From: JAPLGZ01 sp038225095
GTDB taxonomy: Bacteria > Chloroflexota > Anaerolineae > Caldilineales > Caldilineaceae
DNA length: 5,004 nt
Direction: 5' to 3'
Assembly (NCBI GenBank): GCA_038225095.1
Contig: JBBREZ010000506.1
Span: 1 to 5,004, forward strand
In this document: piece after piece, positions 1 to 5,004 of the stretch
Layout of the letters: every line of letters begins with the position of its first letter
How positions within the stretch are numbered: the stretch's first letter is position 1
Notes under the pieces: generated by a model
What the model was told of the DNA's origin: nothing
What the model saw: the letters and a program-made list of their open reading frames with translations, nothing else
Databases searched by the model: none
Position numbers and translations under genes: made by a program

Positions 1-1
1 A

Positions 2-2620
2 TTACCGCCTGACACCTTAAATTTCTATGCGGCCAATGCGCAGCCGCCGGAAGTTCTGCGCCATTACATGGTCAGTTCCGATGGAGACGGGAATGTTCCG
101 TGGCAGTTGACGCAGTTGGCAAAAGATGGACAACCAATTCCCGCCTTCTTTATCGAGGAGAAGCATGGCAATCTCCAATCGAACCGCAAAGTGCTGGATG
201 CCCTCGATGACTTACTCGATCAACCGTTGAGTGAAGAGGCGCTTAACAGAATTGGCCAGGAGAGCGGTTTGGAGACGAAAACTCCAGAACTGCCCGCGAA
301 AAAAGTAACGAGAAATTCCGCCAATGGGCAGGCTACGCAAGCACAAATTGACGAGAAAGCGGCGCGCAAACGTTTGAGTGATGGCTGGTTGGCGCAAAAA
401 ATGGCGTTGACGACCCTCTTGCGCCGGATCCAGACGCGTAACGAAGACGTTAACAAGCGGGCCTATATCACGGCCGAAGAGCGGGCGATTGAGGAAATTC
501 TGACCGAAGGATTCTTGACCAGCCAGACGGAATCCCAGCGCATTAGCCCCACTCAACCGACTTGTCATGCACCGCAGATCAAGATCAATGTGCTTTGCGG
601 CAATATTGCCAGCGCTGATAAGGTGAGCAAATCGAAACGAAAAATTGATGTGCTGGCGATCGGGCATTACAGCGGGGGCGGGAAACCGCGCGGGGCAATG
701 AAAGCGCTGGATCAGGAGATTAGCCTCAACATTCCAGGGTATAAGAAAGCGACAAGCGGTGCAGATGCGTTCACGGAAAGTGATCTGCTGCTCACCCAAT
801 ACACCCAGCGCGGGCTCCTGCGTTGCGAATTGGCCCAGCCCTTTTTCCTGGCCGACCCGCGTCCGCAAGGGCGCGCCAATGACCGTACCATTGTGATCGT
901 CGGCATGGGCGTGCCCGGCCGCTTTGGGATGCCAGAATTAACCGTCCTGGCGCGTGAACTCTGTTGGGCAGTCGGTCGTCTGGGTAAACGGCATTTGATG
1001 AGCGTGCTAATTGGCGCGGGCAACCATAATCTCCTCGTAGCGGATGCCGTCTCGGCCTGGCTGCGCGGGGTGAAAAACGCCATCCGTGGCGCAGATTTCG
1101 GCGCATTGGAAGTCACATTGAATGAAGCTGATCTGCCAGCTGGCACGCTGGCTGAACTTACCTTTGTCGAAAGTGATCCAGGCAAATTTCTGGACATCGA
1201 CGAGGCAATTTGCAATGAACAGGCGCGCTATGCAAAAACGCAAGCGTTGCAGATCATCTATAAAAAACTGACAGCCGAGGAGAAGCATGCTTTTAAGAAA
1301 AAAGCCGCCCAATTTGCTATGCAGCAGTGGCGCAAAGAACAGACTAACGTGAAATATGAGCCGGCACCCACGCGCATGACCGTGGAACTAAATCGCAACA
1401 CCTATCGCTTTGGCGCCATTACCGAAACCGCCTCGATCCCCGAGCGCCTGATTCCGATTGATCCTGAACTTGTGATGCGTGCCAACGATGAACTGGCCGG
1501 CGAAGGCAATGGGACCCGCCAATTAGAACTTGGGCAATTTATGGCCCGGCTGCTGTTGCCCAAAGAGTTAAGCGATCAGCTTGCTTCGCCCGCGCCCTTG
1601 GTGCTGATGCTTGATGCAACCACCGCGCGCATTCATTGGGAGTTGCTGGCCCATTCCGAGCCTATCCCCCATGTGGACGATCAAGATCCGAATGGGGCGT
1701 CGATGAGGATGGCGGGTGAAGATCGGCTCGAATACTTTTTGGGGATTAGCCGCGGCTTTACACGGCAACTGCGTACGACCTATGCCCCTGTGCCCGAACC
1801 ATTGCCACCCCCCAGACGCCTGCTGCGGGTTTTGGTGGTGGCTGACCCCGCCGAGGATGCCCGCCTGCCGGGCGCCGAAGAGGAAGGCAATGCGGTCGCC
1901 GATCTTTTTGAACAGTTCAATACCGTTTATGCCCGCAGCAATCACCGGATCGAAGTGTTGCGCTTGTTGGGGCCACAAGAGGCGACGCGTACCGCGGTGC
2001 TGCGCGAATTGATGATGCGCACTTACGACGTGCTCCACTTTGCCGGCCACTGTCAGTATGACAAAGACGAGCCTTCGGCCTCTGGTTGGATCTTTACCAA
2101 TGGCCAACGGCTCAGCGCCAATGAATTCCAGCGCATTGATCGCATCCCTAAATTTATTTTCTCCAATGCGTGCGAATCAGGGATCACGCCGGATCGTTCC
2201 GGCGAACGCTCGGTTGATCTGGCGCCAAGCTTTGCCGAAGCGTTTTTTGCGCGGGGCGTATCCAATTTTGTTTGCACCGCTTGGCCGGTGGATGATCGGT
2301 CGGGCGCTGATTTTGCCCTCACCTTATATGCCCATTTGCTTGGCTTGAGTCCCGCAGTGTCAGGTGAGTATGCGCGCTGTCGGCTGGCCGATCCGCAGCC
2401 GATGCATGCCGCCATGCGTGCCGCGCGCGCTGCGATCGCCTTGCCTCCGAATGATATTCGCACTTGGGGCGCCTATCAACATTATGGTAATCCCTATTTC
2501 CGTTTGTTTGATCCGGCCACCATGAAGGAGGCCAGGAACAAGAAGAAGGCAACCGCCGACCCGCGCTTGGACGACCAACACTTAATGGCGCTGGCAACCA
2601 AAGTGGTCGAGAGCAAGTGA
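2..2620 (+). CDS. Multidomain CHAT protease with N-terminal alpha/beta-hydrolase remnant and macro-like domain (5' partial)
   Basis: The frame is open to the window's left edge. The first ATG (68) has no Shine-Dalgarno sequence and would cut through a hydrolase domain, so it is probably internal and the true start lies upstream. Counting that Met as residue 1: residues 1-60 look like the end of a lipase/LCAT-type alpha/beta hydrolase (GDGNVP with acid Asp7; EEKHGNL with His33), whose nucleophile must be upstream. Residues 65-170 are a charged helical linker. Residues ~172-375 resemble the macro-like N-domain of M17 aminopeptidases (IDVLAIGHYSGG, TIVIVGMGVPGRFGMPEL, SVLIGAGNHNLL), with no M17 metal-binding catalytic domain after it. 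Residues ~430-820 are a CHAT domain: IHWELL at 522-527, DVLHFAGHC with His661, FSNACESG with Cys702, and the closing WGAYQHYGNPYF near 800. The His/Cys dyad is intact, so a cysteine protease is expected. No signal peptide or membrane segment is visible. An orthocaspase gene follows on the same strand. CHAT is near certain; the macro-like and hydrolase calls are motif judgements. Confidence 0.9.
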   Translation, partial: LPPDTLNFYAANAQPPEVLRHYMVSSDGDGNVPWQLTQLAKDGQPIPAFFIEEKHGNLQSNRKVLDALDDLLDQPLSEEALNRIGQESGLETKTPELPAKKVTRNSANGQATQAQIDEKAARKRLSDGWLAQKMALTTLLRRIQTRNEDVNKRAYITAEERAIEEILTEGFLTSQTESQRISPTQPTCHAPQIKINVLCGNIASADKVSKSKRKIDVLAIGHYSGGGKPRGAMKALDQEISLNIPGYKKATSGADAFTESDLLLTQYTQRGLLRCELAQPFFLADPRPQGRANDRTIVIVGMGVPGRFGMPELTVLARELCWAVGRLGKRHLMSVLIGAGNHNLLVADAVSAWLRGVKNAIRGADFGALEVTLNEADLPAGTLAELTFVESDPGKFLDIDEAICNEQARYAKTQALQIIYKKLTAEEKHAFKKKAAQFAMQQWRKEQTNVKYEPAPTRMTVELNRNTYRFGAITETASIPERLIPIDPELVMRANDELAGEGNGTRQLELGQFMARLLLPKELSDQLASPAPLVLMLDATTARIHWELLAHSEPIPHVDDQDPNGASMRMAGEDRLEYFLGISRGFTRQLRTTYAPVPEPLPPPRRLLRVLVVADPAEDARLPGAEEEGNAVADLFEQFNTVYARSNHRIEVLRLLGPQEATRTAVLRELMMRTYDVLHFAGHCQYDKDEPSASGWIFTNGQRLSANEFQRIDRIPKFIFSNACESGITPDRSGERSVDLAPSFAEAFFARGVSNFVCTAWPVDDRSGADFALTLYAHLLGLSPAVSGEYARCRLADPQPMHAAMRAARAAIALPPNDIRTWGAYQHYGNPYFRLFDPATMKEARNKKKATADPRLDDQHLMALATKVVESK

Positions 2621-2662
2621 CAATTCGCTTTTAGGAGCATCTGTGACGAGTCTGAATCATTA

Positions 2663-2670
2663 CCCGATCA
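2663..2670. repeat. Left 8-bp target-site duplication (CCCGATCA)
   Basis: This is an exact direct copy of 2777-2784, immediately outside the left inverted repeat of the MITE. Removing one copy plus the element restores a plausible pre-insertion spacer. Confidence 0.8.
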
Positions 2671-2776
2671 GTAACTACTCAGCCCTCGTGTAGGCAGGTA
2701 AATAGGTAAATACGTAGACAGGGCATGCTACCTGTTTACGTATTTACCTAGCGTAACGCTCCACCTCAGTAGTTAC
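2671..2776. mobile_element. 106-bp MITE, probably a non-autonomous IS66-type element
   Basis: The ends are inverted repeats: GTAACTACT at the left and AGTAGTTAC at the right, with further matches at positions 11-12. Perfect 8-bp direct repeats CCCGATCA abut both ends, as expected for a target-site duplication. The interior is mostly one long hairpin and encodes no transposase. IS66-family elements are known for termini beginning GTAA and for 8-bp duplications, so a parent IS66-like element elsewhere in the genome is a reasonable inference. The element lies in the spacer between the CHAT and orthocaspase genes and disrupts neither reading frame. Confidence 0.8.
2703..2750. repeat. 20-bp stem-loop inside the MITE
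   Basis: The arm at 2703-2722 pairs with 2731-2750 at 19 of 20 positions, and the one mismatch becomes a G-U pair in + strand RNA. The loop (2723-2730) contains GCATGC. Just left of the stem, AGGTAAAT occurs twice in tandem (2696-2711), which gives the left arm an alternative register. There is no T-run afterwards, so it is not a canonical terminator. In a read-through transcript it could act as an attenuating or RNase III-sensitive hairpin. Confidence 0.8.
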
Positions 2777-2784
2777 CCCGATCA
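2777..2784. repeat. Right 8-bp target-site duplication (CCCGATCA)
   Basis: This is an exact direct copy of 2663-2670, immediately outside the right inverted repeat of the MITE and 10 bp before the Shine-Dalgarno sequence of the orthocaspase gene. Confidence 0.8.
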
Positions 2785-2794
2785 TTTAAATGGC

Positions 2795-2802
2795 AAAAGG
2801 AG
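2795..2802 (+). promoter_or_regulatory. Ribosome binding site that fixes the orthocaspase start
   Basis: AAAAGGAG sits 8 nt before the ATG at 2811. The in-frame ATG at 2790 lies upstream of this site and has no Shine-Dalgarno sequence of its own, so 2811 is the better start. The protein then begins MGIKVLLAGINQYP, which is how caspase p20 domains usually begin (first beta strand). Confidence 0.85.
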
Positions 2803-2810
2803 CTAAAAAA

Positions 2811-3710
2811 ATGGGGATCAAAGTCTTATTGGCAGGCATTAACCAGTATCCCGCTGCACCGCTCAACGGCTGCATCAACGACATCTCGGATGTACGCGAT
2901 CTGCTCGCCAGCCGCTATCTTGTCCCTGATGAAAACATTCATCTGCTCCAAGATGGTCAAGCCACGCGGGCAAACATCCTGAACGAATTGCACTGGTTGG
3001 CGCTGCCCGATGATGACGGCAAACCTCCCGTGCGCTTCTTCCACTATTCGGGGCACGGTTCGCAAGTGGGCGATCAAAACCACGACGAACCGGATGGCAG
3101 TGACGAGTGTCTGGTGCCCATCGACTATGCAACCAGTGGCATGTTGGTCGATGATGATTTAAGCGCTATCTACCAGACTTTCACCCCCGACACGCATCTA
3201 CTCTTGCTCATGGATTGCTGCCATTCCGGCTCGCTTCAACGCGATGGAATCCGCTCGCGCAGTTTGCCCATTAGCAAGCGTGAGCAAAAAAAGATTGCCG
3301 TGGCCAAAGAAAGCTACAAGCAGGAAAGCAAAGCGTTTGTGCTCAGCCAACTAAAAAGTTTTGTGTTGGAGGGCGGATTGGGTGACGACCTTGCTCGAAT
3401 CGCTGAAACCGCAGTCGCTAGATTTGATAAGCAGCATTTCGGCCAAGCAATCGTGAAGGGCAACGGCATGTTAATTTCTGCCTGCACCGACCAACAGACC
3501 GCCGCGGATGCGCGCTTTGGCGTCCGCTACAATGGCGCTTTGACTTACTATCTGCTTGACACCCTACACCAGGCGAACGGCAAGCTTACCTATCAAGCCT
3601 TGATTGAACAGGTGGGGAAGAAGTTGCAACAAAATAGCTACGACCAGGAGCCGCAAATGGGCTGCGATACCGCGATGCAGAACGCGCCTTTCTTGAATTT
3701 TAGCAGCTAA
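2811..3710 (+). CDS. Orthocaspase / metacaspase-type cysteine protease (peptidase C14 family)
   Basis: This is a 299-residue soluble caspase-fold protease. The p20 part runs from residue 1 to ~145: first strand KVLLAGINQYP, then LNGCINDISDVRDLL, the catalytic histidine in FHYSGHGSQ (His82), an acidic loop DEPDGSDECLVPID (92-105), and DCCHSG with the catalytic cysteine being the second Cys (Cys137). A charged segment (~145-220) follows, then a p10-like part with GNGMLISACTDQQTAADA, GALTYYLLDTL and the closing QEPQMGCD. Metacaspases with this acidic loop generally cut after Arg or Lys; that specificity is inferred here. There is no signal peptide, membrane helix, prodomain or extra C-terminal domain, so it is a minimal single-module enzyme. 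It lies 190 bp after the CHAT gene on the same strand, with 122 bp of that gap explained by a MITE plus its duplicated target, so the pair was probably an operon. Partner or substrate is unknown; the CHAT protein is the obvious candidate. Confidence 0.93.
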   Translation: MGIKVLLAGINQYPAAPLNGCINDISDVRDLLASRYLVPDENIHLLQDGQATRANILNELHWLALPDDDGKPPVRFFHYSGHGSQVGDQNHDEPDGSDECLVPIDYATSGMLVDDDLSAIYQTFTPDTHLLLLMDCCHSGSLQRDGIRSRSLPISKREQKKIAVAKESYKQESKAFVLSQLKSFVLEGGLGDDLARIAETAVARFDKQHFGQAIVKGNGMLISACTDQQTAADARFGVRYNGALTYYLLDTLHQANGKLTYQALIEQVGKKLQQNSYDQEPQMGCDTAMQNAPFLNFSS

Positions 3711-3726
3711 TAGGTAAAACAAATAA

Positions 3727-3828
3727 AAAGCATACAATCAGGTTGTGGAGGGAGCAACCACATCGGCGGCTGAAACCAATGCCACAATACGCCGCTGAGG
3801 ATGCTCCCTCCACCATTGTATGGCTTTA
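3727..3828. repeat. ~100-bp imperfect inverted repeat (intergenic stem-loop)
   Basis: Paired blocks, from the outside in: AAAGC/GCTTT with a one-base bulge, then CATACAAT (3731-3738) with ATTGTATG (3815-3822); GTGGAGGGAGCA (3745-3756) with TGCTCCCTCCAC (3802-3813); TCGGCGGC (3763-3770) with GCCGCTGA (3791-3798), one G-U included. The loop is 3771-3790. It starts 16 bp after the orthocaspase stop. No T-run follows either arm and no clear flanking duplication is visible. It is either a dispersed palindromic repeat or a structured 3' end of the orthocaspase mRNA. Confidence 0.75.
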
Positions 3829-3869
3829 AATTGATTGCTCTATAAGTTTTGCATAATCTGTGGGGGCGC

Positions 3870-3910
3870 TGCTTGCTACGCCTGCTTTTGTACAGCAGGC
3901 GTAGCAAGCA
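3870..3910. repeat. Perfect 17-bp inverted repeat with 7-nt loop
   Basis: TGCTTGCTACGCCTGCT (3870-3886) is the exact reverse complement of 3894-3910, with loop TTTGTAC. The outer flanks GGGG (3863-3866) and CCCC (3917-3920) could extend the stem imperfectly. It lies between convergent genes, 48 bp past the aldolase stop, and could end or stabilise transcripts from either side. Neither strand has a T-run after the stem, so I do not call an intrinsic terminator. Confidence 0.8.
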
Positions 3911-3958
3911 CGGGAACCCCTGGGTGCTTACGGTACGCAACTTTATTTGGTTTGCCGT

Positions 3959-4786
3959 CTAGGCCCGGCCACTGGCGCCCATTAAGCGCAGGCGGTGTTG
4001 CGCCACCTCGCGCACGCGTTGCGCCGCCTTGTCTAGCACGCCATAGTGACCCAGACCGGCGTCGAGCGCTTCGCGTGAACCTTGGCACCAGGCGCGTGAG
4101 AGCGCGGCGCCGATGTTGATTTTGACAACGCCTAATTGAACCGCCGCGCGCACGTCGTCTTCGTGAATGCCACTGCCGCCATGAATCACCAAGGGCGCCT
4201 TTGCCTTGTCGTAAATGGTCTTGAGCAGATCAAGCTGTAAACGGCTGGATTGGCCATGTTCTGACCCGACCGAGACCGCGAGCATGTCGACTTGACCGTG
4301 CTCGAACATGGACATCACTTCATCGGGGTTGGTAAATTCCTGGCTACCCTGATCGCCGCCAAAAGTGCCAAGTTCGCCTTCAACCGCGGCGTTCAACGCA
4401 TGCGCCATGCGCGCAATGGCGGCTGTTTCGGCCAGCGCGTCCTGTAAAGACAGTTCATGGCCGTCGAACATGACCGAACTGTAGCCTTCGTGTAGACATT
4501 GTAAGTCGTAGGCAAAGCTTGGTCCATGGTCTAAATGCAAGAAGACCGGCACTGGCGTCTGGGCGGCCAAGGCTTTGATCACGCCGGGCAATGAGCCCAA
4601 CCCTTCGCCAAAGGCTGCATGGGCAATATCGCCCGGATAGGTTTGCACGATGACCGGTGCGCGTTCCAGCGTGGCCGCCTCGATCACGGCTTTCGCCATC
4701 TCTAAATTACAGACATTGAAGGCCGGCATGGCAAAGTGTTGTTCGTAGGCATAGCGTAAATAGTCACGCGGTTTTTCGACAAGCAT
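3959..4786 (-). CDS. Class II (zinc-dependent) ketose-bisphosphate aldolase, GatY/KbaY/Fba-like
   Basis: This is a 275-residue cytosolic TIM-barrel aldolase that reversibly splits a ketose 1,6-bisphosphate (fructose or tagatose) into dihydroxyacetone phosphate and glyceraldehyde 3-phosphate. Family motifs in order: MPAFNVCNLE (20-29), HLDHG with catalytic Asp86 and zinc ligand His87, SVMFDGHEL (104-112), VEGELGTFGG (135-144), LAVSVGSEHG with zinc ligand His177, LVIHGGSG with zinc ligand His202, and VVKINIG (220-226). Length and the C-terminal SGRA resemble the short GatY/KbaY group, but sequence alone does not settle fructose versus tagatose. I chose the ATG at 4786, which gives MLVEKPRDYL and a usual family N-terminus; AAGGATGG lies 9 nt before it. 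The in-frame ATG at 4795 is a close alternative. The frame also extends to a TTG at 4855, but that adds residues with no family counterpart. It is convergent with the protease genes and probably functionally unrelated to them. Confidence 0.93.
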   Translation of the reverse strand: MLVEKPRDYLRYAYEQHFAMPAFNVCNLEMAKAVIEAATLERAPVIVQTYPGDIAHAAFGEGLGSLPGVIKALAAQTPVPVFLHLDHGPSFAYDLQCLHEGYSSVMFDGHELSLQDALAETAAIARMAHALNAAVEGELGTFGGDQGSQEFTNPDEVMSMFEHGQVDMLAVSVGSEHGQSSRLQLDLLKTIYDKAKAPLVIHGGSGIHEDDVRAAVQLGVVKINIGAALSRAWCQGSREALDAGLGHYGVLDKAAQRVREVAQHRLRLMGASGRA

Positions 4787-4826
4787 AAGGTTCATCCATC
4801 CTTGGGTAGTACAAGTAATAAGAAAG

Positions 4827-4855
4827 TAAATATTTATTTTGGGATCGTGACGCAA
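4827..4855 (-). promoter_or_regulatory. Possible weak sigma-70-like promoter for the aldolase
   Basis: Read on the - strand, TTGCGT (4855-4850) and TATTTA (4832-4827) are 17 bp apart, in an AT-rich stretch about 40 bp before the aldolase start. Each box matches the consensus only partly (TTG and TAT ends). The placement is sensible, but AT-rich DNA gives such matches by chance. Confidence 0.22.
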
Positions 4856-4874
4856 TTACCGGTCTATAGTGAAA

Positions 4875-5003
4875 TTAGTTAGAGAGTAAGAGTTTTTCGA
4901 AATCAGGGTCAAGTTCGAATTTGGGCCAAAGGCGAGCCAGCAACTGTTCAGGGACGGCATTAATCCGCTGAATAAAGGCTTGACAAGCCTCAAAAAGTTC
5001 GCG
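4875..5003 (-). CDS. C-terminal fragment of an unidentified protein, possibly an IS transposase (5' part outside window)
   Basis: On the - strand a frame enters from the right edge and ends at TAA (4877-4875) after 42 codons. It reads RELFEACQAFIQRINAVP, then EQLLARLWPKF, then ELDPDFEKLLLSN. The composition is protein-like: amphipathic helix, then a short acidic tail. The helix plus LWPKF ending reminds me of C-termini of IS630-type DDE transposases, but that is a loose impression and too short to name a family. It lies 88 bp upstream of the aldolase on the same strand, so the two could be co-transcribed. If it is a transposase, the element's end should fall in the gap at 4787-4874. Confidence 0.55.
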   Translation of the reverse strand, partial: RELFEACQAFIQRINAVPEQLLARLWPKFELDPDFEKLLLSN

Positions 5004-5004
5004 C

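Noticed and set aside
68..70. ATG as the true start of the CHAT gene
   Set aside because: No Shine-Dalgarno sequence precedes it, the frame is open all the way to the window edge with protein-like sequence, and it would leave only the tail of a hydrolase domain.
212..1312. Long reading frames on the opposite strand of the CHAT gene
   Set aside because: They overlap a clearly coding frame, show no recognisable motifs and have low-complexity composition typical of antisense shadows.
2790..2792. ATG as the orthocaspase start
   Set aside because: It lies before the strong AAAAGGAG and adds MAKGAKK, which has no role in the fold; 2811 has ideal spacing.
3711..3726. TAGGTAAA after the orthocaspase stop as a fragment of the MITE
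   Set aside because: The match to the MITE's TAGGTAAAT is only 8 bp in AT-rich DNA and lacks the terminal repeat or duplication.
2621..3958. CRISPR array or type III-E (Craspase-like) locus
   Set aside because: The inverted repeats are not regularly spaced direct repeats with spacers, and no Cas gene is present; the CHAT protein has no visible TPR region as in Csx29.
3707..4119. Short frames across the intergenic hairpins (77 residues on -, 94 residues on +)
   Set aside because: Both translate palindromic DNA or the antisense of the aldolase, with no domain, Shine-Dalgarno sequence or plausible composition.
4853..4855. TTG as the aldolase start (298 residues)
   Set aside because: The extra 23 residues do not fit the family N-terminus and are encoded by the AT-rich leader; the ATG at 4786 has better Shine-Dalgarno spacing.

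Overview
The window holds two neighbouring genes for clan CD (caspase-fold) proteases on the + strand, a class II ketose-bisphosphate aldolase gene on the - strand, and the last codons of another - strand gene at the right edge. Three strong inverted-repeat structures fill the intergenic spaces. Base composition is moderate. The mix of a CHAT protease, an orthocaspase and small palindromic elements fits a large-genome, multicellular-type environmental bacterium. Chloroflexota is my best guess; Cyanobacteria or another filamentous lineage is possible. This is inferred from gene content only, as there is no phylogenetic marker here.

Left region (2-2620): a very large protein whose 5' end lies outside the window. 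The visible part begins with the end of an alpha/beta-hydrolase (lipase-like) domain that includes the acid and histidine of a catalytic triad. A charged helical linker follows, then a domain resembling the macro-like N-terminal domain of M17 leucyl aminopeptidases, then a C-terminal CHAT protease domain with an intact His/Cys dyad. 

Spacer 2621-2810: a 106-bp palindromic element with terminal inverted repeats starting GTAA and perfect 8-bp flanking direct repeats. It looks like a non-autonomous IS66-type MITE inserted between the two protease genes. Without it the genes would be only about 75 bp apart, as in an operon. A strong Shine-Dalgarno sequence after the element sets the start of the second gene at 2811.

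Middle (2811-3710): a compact orthocaspase/metacaspase-type protease with intact His82/Cys137 and p10-like motifs. The pairing suggests a proteolytic signalling or cell-death/defence module: a large multidomain sensor-effector protease beside a small executioner-type protease. That role is inference; no gasdermin, TIR or CRISPR partner is visible in the window.

Spacer 3711-3958: two strong stem-loops between convergent genes (a ~100-bp imperfect hairpin and a perfect 17-bp stem). Neither has a T-run, so neither is a textbook intrinsic terminator. Right region: the aldolase (3959-4786, -) is ordinary carbohydrate metabolism. Beyond it a 42-codon C-terminal fragment (4875-5003, -) may be the end of an insertion-sequence transposase.
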